Assembly: GCF_006094275.1 (NCBI RefSeq)
Contig: NZ_CP034412.1
Location: forward strand, 558,001 to 622,000
DNA from: Glutamicibacter creatinolyticus
GTDB lineage: Bacteria; Actinomycetota; Actinomycetes; Actinomycetales; Micrococcaceae
Length of the DNA: 64,000 nt
Direction: 5' to 3'
Both the position numbers and the translations under genes were made by a program. Under the pieces are notes generated by a model. That model was not told the origin of the DNA, did no database searches, and saw only the letters and a program-made list of their open reading frames with translations. This document shows, one piece after another, positions 8,665 to 16,613 of the stretch (the stretch's first letter is position 1; each line of letters opens with the position of its first letter).

Positions 8665-10068
8665 ATGTCGCGCGGCACTCAATTGATCCCCGGTTCCGCT
8701 GGTGCGGGGTTGCCGCCTTTGAATGCACCGTTTCTTGCGCATGGTCTGCTGCCTTCTGACGTGCACAGCGCGCCGCCGGGCCCGCGCCGTTGGTGGGCCG
8801 GGCCCCTGGATGTGGAGGGGCTGGCCCTGGCTGCGGTCCAATTATGCGTGCAGGCCCTTGAGTGCTGTGGCGCTGGCGCGCACCGGCTGACGGCGCCTGC
8901 GCACCGGGTGGCGCAGGCCTTCAACTCCTTCGGGCTGCTTCGTGTCGATTCCCAGCCCATCCCGGGTTTTGCGCCTCATTCCGGGTTTTTTCGCTGCGCC
9001 GAGGGATGGATCAGGACGCATGCCAACTACCCGCACCACGAGCAGGCCCTGCTGCGCGGGTTGGGGCTGGGGACGGATGGCAATGTGGAGCAGTCCCTAC
9101 GGGAACTGACGGCGCTAGAGGCCGAGCAAAAAATTGTGAATGCCGGGGGAGTGGCCGCCACCGTCAGAACACGCAACGAGTGGAATACCATGATCGAGCG
9201 TGGCAGTCCGAGCACGCCGAACTGGGTCGAGTTCGATATGGCGTCTGGGGGCCCAATGCGATCATGGCAGCCCGGGCCCACCGGCGACGCCCCTCTGCGC
9301 GGCCTTCGCGTACTGGATTTCACCCGGGTCCTAGCTGGCCCTACGGCTGCCCGCACGCTAGCCGTGTTTGGGGCCAGTGTCTTGCGGATTGACCCGCCTC
9401 AGCTGCCTGAAATCATCGGACAGCACATCGAGACCGGCTTCGGGAAGCGAAGCGCCACGGTGGATGCTGGCAGCCGCGCGGGACGAAGGCAGCTGGAGGA
9501 CCTTTTAGCCAAGGCGGACGCTGTTCTGCTCGGCTACCGCCCAGGGGCCCTGGAGCGCCATGGACTATCCGTTCAGGGCCTACGGGAACGTTTCCCGCAC
9601 TTGGTACTCGTGACCCTCGATGCCTGGGGAGATGCGAACCCCTGGTTCGGGCGACGCGGTTTTGACAGCATCGTTCAGGCCGCCACCGGGATTGCAGAAC
9701 TTTATCGAGCGCCCGGTGGTGCGCCCGGCGCCCTGCCCGTGCAGGCTCTGGACTACGCCACCGGGTACGGCATGGCGGCAGCGGCCATCGCCCTGCTTAC
9801 GGAACGCACTCGCAGCGGACAGTGCGGGGTGGCCCATTTCGCGCTGGCACGCACCGCCAGGGAACTCATTGACGCCCCGGTGCCGCAGGTTAAGGCTGAG
9901 CGGCTGCCGGACGCGCCACTGCGGTCGATGCCGAGCCCGTATGGAACCCTGACCTACGTGCCACCTCCTTTTAATAGGAGGCACCGCACCGTTGACTATC
10001 CCGGGCCTCCACTGGTCTACGGCGCGGACGAACCGGTGTGGGACACCCGGGAACCTTCGGAGGTCTGA
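8665..10068 (+). CDS. CaiB/BaiF-type (family III) CoA transferase, two-domain form
   Basis: A 467-residue family III CoA transferase. The classical N-terminal signature (LRGLRVLDFTRVLAGPTAAR, ending in a DPPQLPE acid motif) begins only at about residue 210; the catalytic-Asp region LPVQALDYATGYGMAAAAIAL is near 350-370. The first 200 residues also look CoA-transferase-derived (GWIRTHANYPHHEQALLRGLG, AGGVAATVRTRNEW), so this is a duplicated or rearranged two-domain form rather than the usual 380-420 residue chain. The acyl substrate is unknown. There is no Shine-Dalgarno sequence before the ATG. The 3' end overlaps the convergent PaaX gene by 52 bases. Confidence 0.8.
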   Translation: MSRGTQLIPGSAGAGLPPLNAPFLAHGLLPSDVHSAPPGPRRWWAGPLDVEGLALAAVQLCVQALECCGAGAHRLTAPAHRVAQAFNSFGLLRVDSQPIPGFAPHSGFFRCAEGWIRTHANYPHHEQALLRGLGLGTDGNVEQSLRELTALEAEQKIVNAGGVAATVRTRNEWNTMIERGSPSTPNWVEFDMASGGPMRSWQPGPTGDAPLRGLRVLDFTRVLAGPTAARTLAVFGASVLRIDPPQLPEIIGQHIETGFGKRSATVDAGSRAGRRQLEDLLAKADAVLLGYRPGALERHGLSVQGLRERFPHLVLVTLDAWGDANPWFGRRGFDSIVQAATGIAELYRAPGGAPGALPVQALDYATGYGMAAAAIALLTERTRSGQCGVAHFALARTARELIDAPVPQVKAERLPDAPLRSMPSPYGTLTYVPPPFNRRHRTVDYPGPPLVYGADEPVWDTREPSEV

Positions 10069-10904
10069 ATGATGAGCCCCCTGGCATAGTCGTCGGCGCT
10101 GTGGGCAAAGCGCCGCGATAACTTGAGGAATCGCTCCCGGCTGGTGCTGCCCGGCCAGGTCCCCGGCAACATGTAGGCCGGCAGCCCGGGATCCAGGTAG
10201 GGAATGGCACGCCAGGCATCGATGAGCCGGACATAGTGGCGGTAGGCCAGGGCGTCGGTGAGCTCACGGTCCTGGTCCACGGTCGAGACGGTCTGCAGGA
10301 AGTCCTCGTGCCGCCGTGACAGCCGCTCCAGGTCCCACCACTGTTCGGCGGCAGTGCGCGCTGAGCCGGGAAAGTCGGGCGTGTGGGCACGGAACACCGT
10401 GACGTGGTTCCTGGCTTGCAGGGCCTGAACCACGGCCGAGACCTCATCGTGCAGGTATTCGGGAAAGATCCATACCCCGGCCGATACCTGTCCGCCGCCG
10501 AGCTGGCCGAAGTGCTTGCGCAGTTGGTGACGCAGGGGGCGCAGGGATTCGGGCACGGAGTAGGTCAAGAGGGTCCACCCGTCATGGGCGCTCATCTGCC
10601 GCGGGGTGAAGATGCGCCGGTTGCCGCGGGCAAACATGGCTTGGGCCGGTGAGGTGACGTGGATGGCCCCGTCACCGCTGGTGCCCAGCAGCCCCCGGTC
10701 CACCAGTCGAGACAGGGCGGTTTGGGCCGCCGGTTGGCTTACGCTGGCGGCAACTGCCAGCTCCAGCACGGTGGCGCGAGCTATCGGGGCATCGTGATGG
10801 CGCAGGTACAGGCCGGCGATGGTGCGGATGATGGAGGTCGCGCTGCCGCTGCGGGATTCAAAGTCGTCCAGCGTGAACGCGGCCAGTGCGTTAGCTGGCG
10901 CCAA
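10017..10904 (-). CDS. PaaX-family transcriptional regulator
   Basis: A 295-residue PaaX-type regulator: N-terminal winged helix (about residues 20-95, with SVSQPAAQTALSRLVDRGLL), central PaaX domain (WTLLTYSVPESLRPLRHQLRKHF, GGGQVSAGVWIFP) and a C-terminal PaaX_C-like segment. PaaX proteins classically sense phenylacetyl-CoA or related aryl-CoA effectors. It starts at a TTG inside the last codons of kynA (14-base overlap) and so is co-transcribed with it. The neighbouring CoA transferase makes an aromatic acyl-CoA effector plausible but unproven. Confidence 0.86.
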   Translation of the reverse strand: MAPANALAAFTLDDFESRSGSATSIIRTIAGLYLRHHDAPIARATVLELAVAASVSQPAAQTALSRLVDRGLLGTSGDGAIHVTSPAQAMFARGNRRIFTPRQMSAHDGWTLLTYSVPESLRPLRHQLRKHFGQLGGGQVSAGVWIFPEYLHDEVSAVVQALQARNHVTVFRAHTPDFPGSARTAAEQWWDLERLSRRHEDFLQTVSTVDQDRELTDALAYRHYVRLIDAWRAIPYLDPGLPAYMLPGTWPGSTSRERFLKLSRRFAHSADDYARGLIIQTSEGSRVSHTGSSAP

Positions 10905-11757
10905 TTTCGGTGCGCACTGCGAAGAGCTCGGGGAAGAAGGTCAGGTCCAGGGCCCGCTTCAGGAAGCCAACCCCGGATGATCCACCGGTTCCGGTCTTGA
11001 AGCCGATGGTGCGCTGTACGACCCGCATATGGCGGAAGCGCCAAGCCTGGAAGTTGTCCTCCACGTCCACCAGGTCCTCGCAGGCCTGATAGAGGCTCCA
11101 CAAGGTGTCCTCGGATTCATAAATGTCCTTGAAGACCGGGATCAACCCTTGCTGGAATTCCCAGGCCTTGGTCACGTCGCGGTGCAGGACTTCTGCCGGA
11201 ATGGCGTACCCCTTGCGCGAGAGCGCGGCCAGGAACACATCGTAGAGCGTCGGCTCATGCAGCAGCTGCTTCAGCAACTGGTGCGCCTTGGGGTCGGCCT
11301 CATGCACCTTGAGCATTCCCGCGTGCTTATTGCCCAGGATGAATTCCACCGCACGGTACTGGAAGGACTGGAAGCCGGAGGAGGAGCCAAGGAACCCGCG
11401 GAACTGGGCGTATTCACGCGGAGTCAGTGTAGCGAGTACCGACCACTGCTCGGTGAGGGTCTTTTGGATGTGCTTCACGCGGGCCAGGCACTTCAGCGCC
11501 TTGCCGATCTCGTCCTGGGTCAGCAGGCGCCGGGCCTCCATCAGCTCGTGCAGCATCAGCTTCAGCCACAGTTCGCTGGTTTGATGCTGGATGATGAACA
11601 GCATCTCGTCATGATGCTGGGGCTGGCTCACCGGATGCTGGGCGGAGAGGATCCGTTCCAGATCCAAGTAGCTGCCGTAGGACATTGTGTTGTGGAAGTC
11701 GGTGTGCACTCCCGGTTCAATGTCGCGCTGGTTGGTGCCCTGCTGCTCAGTAGTCAT
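10891..11757 (-). CDS. kynA: Tryptophan 2,3-dioxygenase
   Basis: Heme enzyme that opens the indole ring of L-tryptophan to N-formylkynurenine, first step of the kynurenine pathway. A 288-residue product matches the family. Seen: EMLFIIQHQTSELWLKL with substrate-base His58, and FRHMRVVQRTIGFKTGTGG with the proximal heme His at about 243 and the GTGG substrate loop. The ATG at 11757 is chosen because the N-terminus then matches the family; the frame is open 178 codons further but that extension is nonsense-like. The ATG has only a weak GGGG upstream. It overlaps by ATGA the stop of a short ORF with a strong ribosome binding site, so translation is probably coupled. No kynU or kynB is nearby. 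Confidence 0.94.
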   Translation of the reverse strand: MTTEQQGTNQRDIEPGVHTDFHNTMSYGSYLDLERILSAQHPVSQPQHHDEMLFIIQHQTSELWLKLMLHELMEARRLLTQDEIGKALKCLARVKHIQKTLTEQWSVLATLTPREYAQFRGFLGSSSGFQSFQYRAVEFILGNKHAGMLKVHEADPKAHQLLKQLLHEPTLYDVFLAALSRKGYAIPAEVLHRDVTKAWEFQQGLIPVFKDIYESEDTLWSLYQACEDLVDVEDNFQAWRFRHMRVVQRTIGFKTGTGGSSGVGFLKRALDLTFFPELFAVRTEIGAS

Positions 11758-11825
11758 GCCCCAAACTGTATCAATATCATGGCGACCGTCACAATGATGA
11801 AACCATGAACGAGCGGCGACTGCAT
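11754..11825 (-). CDS. Candidate 23-aa hydrophobic micropeptide coupled to kynA
   Basis: A short ORF in the kynA leader, starting MQSPLVHG and ending ILIQFGA. AAGGAG sits 9 bases before its ATG, a much better ribosome binding site than kynA has. Its TGA stop overlaps the kynA ATG (ATGA). The middle and end (roughly FIIVTVAMILI) are strongly hydrophobic, so it could be a single-span membrane micropeptide; alternatively it serves only as a leader for translational coupling. It has no Trp codon, so it is not a classical trp-type attenuator peptide. I know no homolog. Confidence 0.55.
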   Translation of the reverse strand: MQSPLVHGFIIVTVAMILIQFGA

Positions 11826-11911
11826 GAGGGGCATCTCCTTGAGTCCACGGGAATGTTTTTGCAGACGAGGGTGTTTTGTATGCAAACGCATGAACTACGG
11901 GAGGGTACGAG

Positions 11912-12598
11912 ATGAGCGAATCGATTGTTGTGATTTCCGGGGGACTGGGCACCCCCTCCAGCTCCGGACTGCTGGGCCGCCAGCTGGCGGACGCCGTTGC
12001 CCGCGAACTGGCCGTCACCGGCGTGCAGGGTGATATCAACGTCATCGAGTTGCGCGACTTCGCCACGGACATCACCAACAACCTGCTCACTGGCTTCGCC
12101 CCGCCCCGACTTGAACAGGCCATCGACTCGGTGGTGGGCGCCGACGTGCTGATCGCCGTCTCCCCGGTTTTCACCGCCTCGGTCTCGGGCCTGTTCAAGT
12201 CCTTCATTGATGTGCTGGACCCCAAGTCGCTGGAAGGCAAGCCGGTCGTGCTGGCCGCGACCGCTGGCAGCGCCCGCCACCAGCTGGCCATCGACTACGC
12301 GATGCGCCCGATCTTCTCCTATCTGCGCACTCATATCCTGCCCACCACCGTCTTCGCCTCCTCGGAGGACTGGGGTGCGGACCAGGGGTCGGGGACGCTG
12401 GCCGAACGTGAACAGCGCGTGGCCCGCGAAGTGGTGGCCACCCTGGCCGGCAGCAAGGGGCTGAGCGCGGACCTGGATCTGGGAGATACCCGCTCGATTG
12501 CGCCCCGGGTCAGCGAGAACGCCTCGTCCCGTGACGAGATGACGTCGCTGCCCTTCGAACAGCTGCTGGAACAGGTTCGTTCGGGCATCAACACCTAA
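11912..12598 (+). CDS. NADPH-dependent FMN reductase, CE1759 type
   Basis: A 228-residue flavodoxin-fold NAD(P)H:FMN reductase. Seen: N-terminal VVISGGLGTPSSSG, the FMN-phosphate loop region, SPVFTASVSGLFKSFID, and LAATAGSARHQLAIDYAMRPIFSYL with the family's signature RP. It matches the actinobacterial CE1759/MsuE-like family, whose members can feed reduced FMN to flavin monooxygenases. A GGGAGGGT-like sequence lies upstream of the ATG. It is divergent from the kynA leader ORF, so the roughly 85-bp gap must carry two promoters. The partner monooxygenase is not evident. Confidence 0.83.
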   Translation: MSESIVVISGGLGTPSSSGLLGRQLADAVARELAVTGVQGDINVIELRDFATDITNNLLTGFAPPRLEQAIDSVVGADVLIAVSPVFTASVSGLFKSFIDVLDPKSLEGKPVVLAATAGSARHQLAIDYAMRPIFSYLRTHILPTTVFASSEDWGADQGSGTLAEREQRVAREVVATLAGSKGLSADLDLGDTRSIAPRVSENASSRDEMTSLPFEQLLEQVRSGINT

Positions 12599-12611
12599 AG
12601 GAACATCGGCT

Positions 12612-12639
12612 TTCCCGGCCCGCCCTGGCGGGCCGGGAA
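12612..12639 (+). terminator. GC-rich hairpin after the FMN reductase gene
   Basis: TTCCCGGCCCGCC and its exact complement are separated by two bases (an 11- to 12-bp stem once a loop forms). It starts 14 bases after the stop codon. There is no T tract. Confidence 0.75.
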
Positions 12640-12750
12640 TCTAAGTACGATGTGCCAAAGCGTCGGCATCCTCGATAGCATTCCCCTTACGAGCCGTGAA
12701 GTGATCCGGCTCGCAGGGCAACGAATCGAATGTGAAAGGTTGATCCGTCG

Positions 12751-13536
12751 ATGCTATCCGAGGAAACGATCACGGCAATCGCCGATGAGCTGGTCCAGGC
12801 CGGTGCCACGCGCACCCCGGTGCCGCGGCTCACGGCCCGCTACCCGGAAATGACCGTGGAGGATTCCTACCGGGTCCAGAACCTGTGGCGCCAGCGCTCG
12901 GAAGCCAACGGACGGGTGCTGGCCGGACGCAAGATCGGGTTGACCTCCCGTGCCATGCAGATGGCCACCGGCATCACCGAGCCGGATTACGGGATCATCT
13001 TCGATGACATGGTGCTGGACTCTGGCTGCACGGTGCAGTGGGAGGACTACACCCACCCGCGCATTGAAATGGAACTGGCCTTCAAGCTGAACAAGGACAT
13101 CGAAGGCCCGAATGCGAACATTTTTGACGTGCTGCAGGCCACCGAATACGTGATCCCGGCACTGGAAATCCTCGACTCGCGCATTGAGATGGAAGGCCGC
13201 ACCATTGTGGACACCATCAGCGACAACGCCGCGATGGGTGCCATGGTGATCGGCGGGAACCCGGTCAAGGTGGACACCCTGGACCTGCGGTGGGTTTCGG
13301 GCATCCTGTTCAAGAACCAGACCGTGGAGGAGACCGGCGTTGCAGCCGGCGTACTGAACCACCCGGCCGCCGGCGTGTACTGGCTGGCGAACAAAATCGC
13401 CCCGCACGGCGACAAGCTGCAGGCCGGGGAGATCATCCTCGCCGGCTCCTTCACCCGCCCGATGTGGGTATACCAGGGCGACACCGTCTTCGCCGACTAC
13501 GGACCGTTGGGAACCGTGACATGCCATTTCGAGTAG
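12751..13536 (+). CDS. hpaH: 2-oxo-hept-4-ene-1,7-dioate hydratase
   Basis: Hydrates 2-oxohept-4-ene-1,7-dioate to 4-hydroxy-2-oxoheptanedioate near the end of the homoprotocatechuate meta-cleavage route. A 261-residue FAH-like hydratase; seen are GRKIGLTSRAMQ, EPDYGIIFDDMVL, HPRIEMELAFKL with metal-ligand acids, VIPALEILDSRI and AGEIILAGSFTRP. GAAAGG lies about 11 bases before the ATG. It is close to the HpcG/MhpD family, so a 2-hydroxypentadienoate-type substrate is an alternative, but the coupled hpaI favours HpaH. No earlier hpa genes (hpaB, C, D, E, F, G) are in the window. Confidence 0.87.
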   Translation: MLSEETITAIADELVQAGATRTPVPRLTARYPEMTVEDSYRVQNLWRQRSEANGRVLAGRKIGLTSRAMQMATGITEPDYGIIFDDMVLDSGCTVQWEDYTHPRIEMELAFKLNKDIEGPNANIFDVLQATEYVIPALEILDSRIEMEGRTIVDTISDNAAMGAMVIGGNPVKVDTLDLRWVSGILFKNQTVEETGVAAGVLNHPAAGVYWLANKIAPHGDKLQAGEIILAGSFTRPMWVYQGDTVFADYGPLGTVTCHFE

Positions 13537-14330
13537 AACCCGATCCCTCCTTCAAGGACGCGCTGCACGGCGCGGACCGGGCGTTGCTGGGCATCTGGGT
13601 GTGCTCCGGGTCGGCGCTGAACGCCGAGATCTGCGCCGGAGCCGGCTTTGACTGGCTGTTCATTGACGCGGAGCATTCACCCAACGACCTGTCCAGCATC
13701 CTGGCCCAGTTGCAGGCGGTGCGCGGCTACCCGGTGGTGCCGGTGGTCCGTCCGCCGTTCAACGACGCCGTTTTGATCAAGCAGTACCTGGACCTGGGCG
13801 TCCAGTCACTGATCATCCCCATGGTGCACACCGCCGAGGACGCGCGCAACGCGGTGGCTGCCTGCCACTACCCTCCGCACGGGGTGCGCGGGGTGGGTTC
13901 GGCGCTGGCCCGCTCGGCCCGCTGGAACCGCATAGACGGCTATCTGCAGCGTGCCTCGGAAACCCTGACGCTGATGGTCCAGATCGAATCCGCCGAAGCG
14001 GTCGAGAACGTGGAACAGATCGTGGGCACCGAAGGTGTTGACGGAATCTTCATCGGACCCTCGGACCTGGCCGCCTCCATGGGGGTCATCGGCCAGCAGG
14101 GCCACCCGGACGTAGTCCAGGCCGTCACCACGTCGATCAACGCGGGACTTGCTGCCGGCAAGTTCGTGGGCGTCAACGCGTTCGACAAGTCCACCGCCCA
14201 GCGCTACATCGACGCCGGGGCCCACTATGTGGGGGTCGGGGCCGACGTGGCGCTGTTGGCCCGCGCCAGCGAGGCGCTGGCCGCGTCCTTTGGCGAGGAA
14301 CGACCGACGGACGCCCCGGCCAGCTACTGA
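13521..14330 (+). CDS. hpaI: 4-hydroxy-2-oxoheptanedioate aldolase
   Basis: Class II aldolase that splits 4-hydroxy-2-oxoheptanedioate into pyruvate and succinic semialdehyde. A 269-residue HpcH/HpaI-fold protein with FIDAEHSPND (catalytic His52), a VRPP motif, MVQIESAEAVENVE (metal Glu) and GIFIGPSDLAASMG (metal Asp). The ATG at 13521 lies 16 bases inside hpaH, which makes coupled translation likely; the frame is open further upstream but only as a shadow of hpaH. The operon ends in a strong intrinsic terminator. Confidence 0.9.
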   Translation: MPFRVEPDPSFKDALHGADRALLGIWVCSGSALNAEICAGAGFDWLFIDAEHSPNDLSSILAQLQAVRGYPVVPVVRPPFNDAVLIKQYLDLGVQSLIIPMVHTAEDARNAVAACHYPPHGVRGVGSALARSARWNRIDGYLQRASETLTLMVQIESAEAVENVEQIVGTEGVDGIFIGPSDLAASMGVIGQQGHPDVVQAVTTSINAGLAAGKFVGVNAFDKSTAQRYIDAGAHYVGVGADVALLARASEALAASFGEERPTDAPASY

Positions 14331-14358
14331 GCAGGTCAACCTCAGCACTACCCCAGCA

Positions 14359-14419
14359 GTTGCCATCATTGCGCGTCGCAGAGCAAAGCACGACGCCAAT
14401 GGTGGCAACATTGTTTTTT
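14359..14419 (+). terminator. Long-stem intrinsic terminator after hpaI
   Basis: A 13-bp stem (GTTGCCATCATTG against CAATGGTGGCAAC, one G-U pair) continues into a 6-bp stem (GCGTCG/CGACGC), with the loop at 14379-14390. TTGTTTTTT follows at 14411-14419. This is the best T-tract terminator in the window, and it abuts the next annotated ATG. Confidence 0.9.
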
Positions 14420-14420
14420 A

Positions 14421-15731
14421 ATGAGCCGCGAAAAGAAACCCATGAAGGCAGTAATGCTGCGCCTGCGCAATGGCTGGCCGATGCCATTGATGCTGCAGGG
14501 AGTATTTGAGATCCTGCAATCGGTGGTGTTCGTCGCTGCCATCCTGCTGGTGCCGCTGATCGCGGTCTACTTCAGCGGGGGCTTCAGCGAGGAATCCTTC
14601 GAAGCGATCATGCAGTTCGGCGGACTGATCTGGCTGGCCGTGCACGGGGTGCCGATTCAAATCCACAACCTCGGCCCGGAAACCGACCCGAGCTCGGTTT
14701 CCGGGTGGTTCACCCTGATTCCGCTGGGTTTGAGCCTGATCCCGCTGTTCTTCGCCATGCGCGCCGGGCGGCGCATCGCCCGCGCCTCCTACACCGACCA
14801 GCTCTGGCAGGGCCTGCTGGGCGCCTTCACCGCCTATGGGCTGGTGGGTCTGGCCACCGGGTTCCTGGTCAGCAACGACTACGCGTCGGTCAACGTGGTG
14901 GCCGCTGCGCTGCTGCCGCTGGTGATCGTGTTCTTCGGACTGCTTATCGGTGCCCGGCGTGAAGCCGGGTCCTGGGGGAGGCTGATCGGAATCGATACGG
15001 CCAAGTACCTGACCAGCATCTCCCCGCACCGGCGCTGGGCCGGCTCCTACGTCTGGCACGTGATCGTGGCCGGGTTCGTGGGGTATGTCGCGGCCGTGGG
15101 CATCAGCGGGGTGGTGCTTTCCGTGGCGGTGGGCACGCACTGGGTGGACGTGGCCAATGTGTACCAGGAACTGCGGCCCGGGGCGGTGGGTTCCTTTGCG
15201 CTGACCCTGCTGCAGCTGGGGTTCATCCCCAATGCCGTGTTCTGGGTGCTGTCCTGGATCAGCGGCGGCGGGTTCGCCATCGGCGCCGGCAGCACGCTGT
15301 CCACCCTGGAGACAACCGTGGGACCGCTGCCCTCGATTCCGCTGCTGGCTGCGCTGCCCTCCGGCGACCATGGAAACTTCTGGCTGTTCATGCTGCTGCC
15401 GGTGCTGGCCGGGGTGGCAGCCGGCTGGTACTTCCTGCGGGTGGGGGAGAACCACCTGGAGGACTGGTTCGCCCGCCGCATCCCCTACCACTGGCTTTCA
15501 CTGGCCACCTCCACTGCGGCGCTGTCGGTGTTCACCGGCATTGTTGCCGGGGTGTTGAGCCTGGCCGGGGCGTGGCTGTCCTCCGGCTCACTGGCGGTGG
15601 GCCGGCTGACCGAGGTGGGCCCGCACCTGTGGGCCTCGGCCGGATGGCTGGCCCTGCAGGCCGGGTTGGGCACGGCGATCGGCTATCTGATTGCGCCCTT
15701 GTTTGAAACGGACCCGGTGCTCGAAGGGTAG
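14421..15731 (+). CDS. DUF6350 (PerM-type) integral membrane protein
   Basis: A 436-residue membrane protein with about ten hydrophobic spans, GWPMPLMLQGVFEILQS at the start and repeated AVHGVP/IGAGSTLSTLE type signatures of DUF6350. The mycobacterial relative (PerM, next to purN) is linked to cell division and persistence; function here is inferred only by family. In many actinobacteria it sits just before purN-purH; here it is about 2.1 kb upstream of purN. The longest ORF starts immediately after the hpaI terminator T-run with no Shine-Dalgarno sequence. ATG at 14442 or at 14454 (AAGG upstream) are better supported starts. Confidence 0.8.
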   Translation: MSREKKPMKAVMLRLRNGWPMPLMLQGVFEILQSVVFVAAILLVPLIAVYFSGGFSEESFEAIMQFGGLIWLAVHGVPIQIHNLGPETDPSSVSGWFTLIPLGLSLIPLFFAMRAGRRIARASYTDQLWQGLLGAFTAYGLVGLATGFLVSNDYASVNVVAAALLPLVIVFFGLLIGARREAGSWGRLIGIDTAKYLTSISPHRRWAGSYVWHVIVAGFVGYVAAVGISGVVLSVAVGTHWVDVANVYQELRPGAVGSFALTLLQLGFIPNAVFWVLSWISGGGFAIGAGSTLSTLETTVGPLPSIPLLAALPSGDHGNFWLFMLLPVLAGVAAGWYFLRVGENHLEDWFARRIPYHWLSLATSTAALSVFTGIVAGVLSLAGAWLSSGSLAVGRLTEVGPHLWASAGWLALQAGLGTAIGYLIAPLFETDPVLEG

Positions 15732-15765
15732 CCAGGTCCTTCCGCCGGGCCGGGCACGGCGGCCG

Positions 15766-16287
15766 CTACGCCTTGATGTCCCATAAGTGGTGCAGCACAT
15801 CGTGCCAAGCGTATTGTGCGAGGCTGGCCACCGTGAAGGCGGCGCCGTTTGAGCGCAGTCCCTTGCGGGAGTACTCATGCGGTGAAATCCCATCCAGCCG
15901 GGTCATGAACATCGCCGAGGCGGCACGCAGCCGGCTGGCCGCCTCCTCCGGATCCAGCTCGTTGTACCGGGCCTGCTCGGCCGCCTCGTCCTGGTCCCAG
16001 TTCGGGAACGTGGGTTCGTCTTCGGCCAGCATCAGATTAAAGCGCAGCACCATCACCCGCAGCATGTCCGCGACATGCACCACGTATTCCTGGACACTCC
16101 AGCGGGAGGGATCGGTGCGTTCGCGGGCGTGCTCACGGTGCAGGGCCAACAGGTAGCGGTCCACCTTGTCCGGCAGCTCATCGACGATTTCCTCCGGTGT
16201 CGTCGAGCGCACGTCATGGGCGCATTCGGTGCAGATTTCATCCAGCACCACGGTCCAGTCCTTGTCGTCGGGGACGATGCCTTCCAT
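15766..16287 (-). CDS. DinB-family protein
   Basis: A 173-residue DinB/YfiT-like four-helix protein. Seen: WSVQEYVVHVADMLRVMVLR in the second helix (metal-ligand His), and the C-terminal AQYAWHDVLHHLWDI with two further His. Such proteins in actinobacteria are often metal- or mycothiol-dependent thiol transferases, but the reaction is unknown here. The ATG follows AGGAGG with 5-base spacing. It is convergent with the DUF6350 gene and divergent from the Ca2+/H+ antiporter. Confidence 0.83.
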   Translation of the reverse strand: MEGIVPDDKDWTVVLDEICTECAHDVRSTTPEEIVDELPDKVDRYLLALHREHARERTDPSRWSVQEYVVHVADMLRVMVLRFNLMLAEDEPTFPNWDQDEAAEQARYNELDPEEAASRLRAASAMFMTRLDGISPHEYSRKGLRSNGAAFTVASLAQYAWHDVLHHLWDIKA

Positions 16288-16613
16288 TGCTCCTCCTGGG
16301 AATCGAAGAATGGTGGCTCCAGTCTAGGGCCGTGGCCGACGCATTCCGAGGGATGTCCAGTGTCTTCCGGCTGACTCTTGAGCTGCCACCCAAGCAACCT
16401 CCTGGGTCAAGAGCGCCAGTGCGCCGCCTGCCGGCCGGTAGCCCAGGCGGTGGGCTGGGGCCATGGCCAGCACCACGCGGTGCCGGGCCACCGATTGGCT
16501 CCCCGCAGCCCGCTGTTCTACCCTGAAGGCAGGCACATTGCCGTTTTTCCGGGCGGGACGACCCGTCCGCTCGCTCGACATGGGGACGACCCCATGGAAT
16601 AGGTTCTGAACCC
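16288..16613. other. Intergenic region before the Ca2+/H+ antiporter
   Basis: No gene supported. Just before the antiporter start lies a perfect 7-bp hairpin with tetraloop, CATGGGG-ACGA-CCCCATG, at 16579-16596. No other strong signal was seen. It must contain the divergent promoters for the DinB and antiporter genes. Confidence 0.45.

Noticed and set aside
16288-16613. Metal-sensing riboswitch (yybP-ykoY type) before the antiporter
   Set aside because: None of that class's conserved blocks are present; only a short hairpin is seen.
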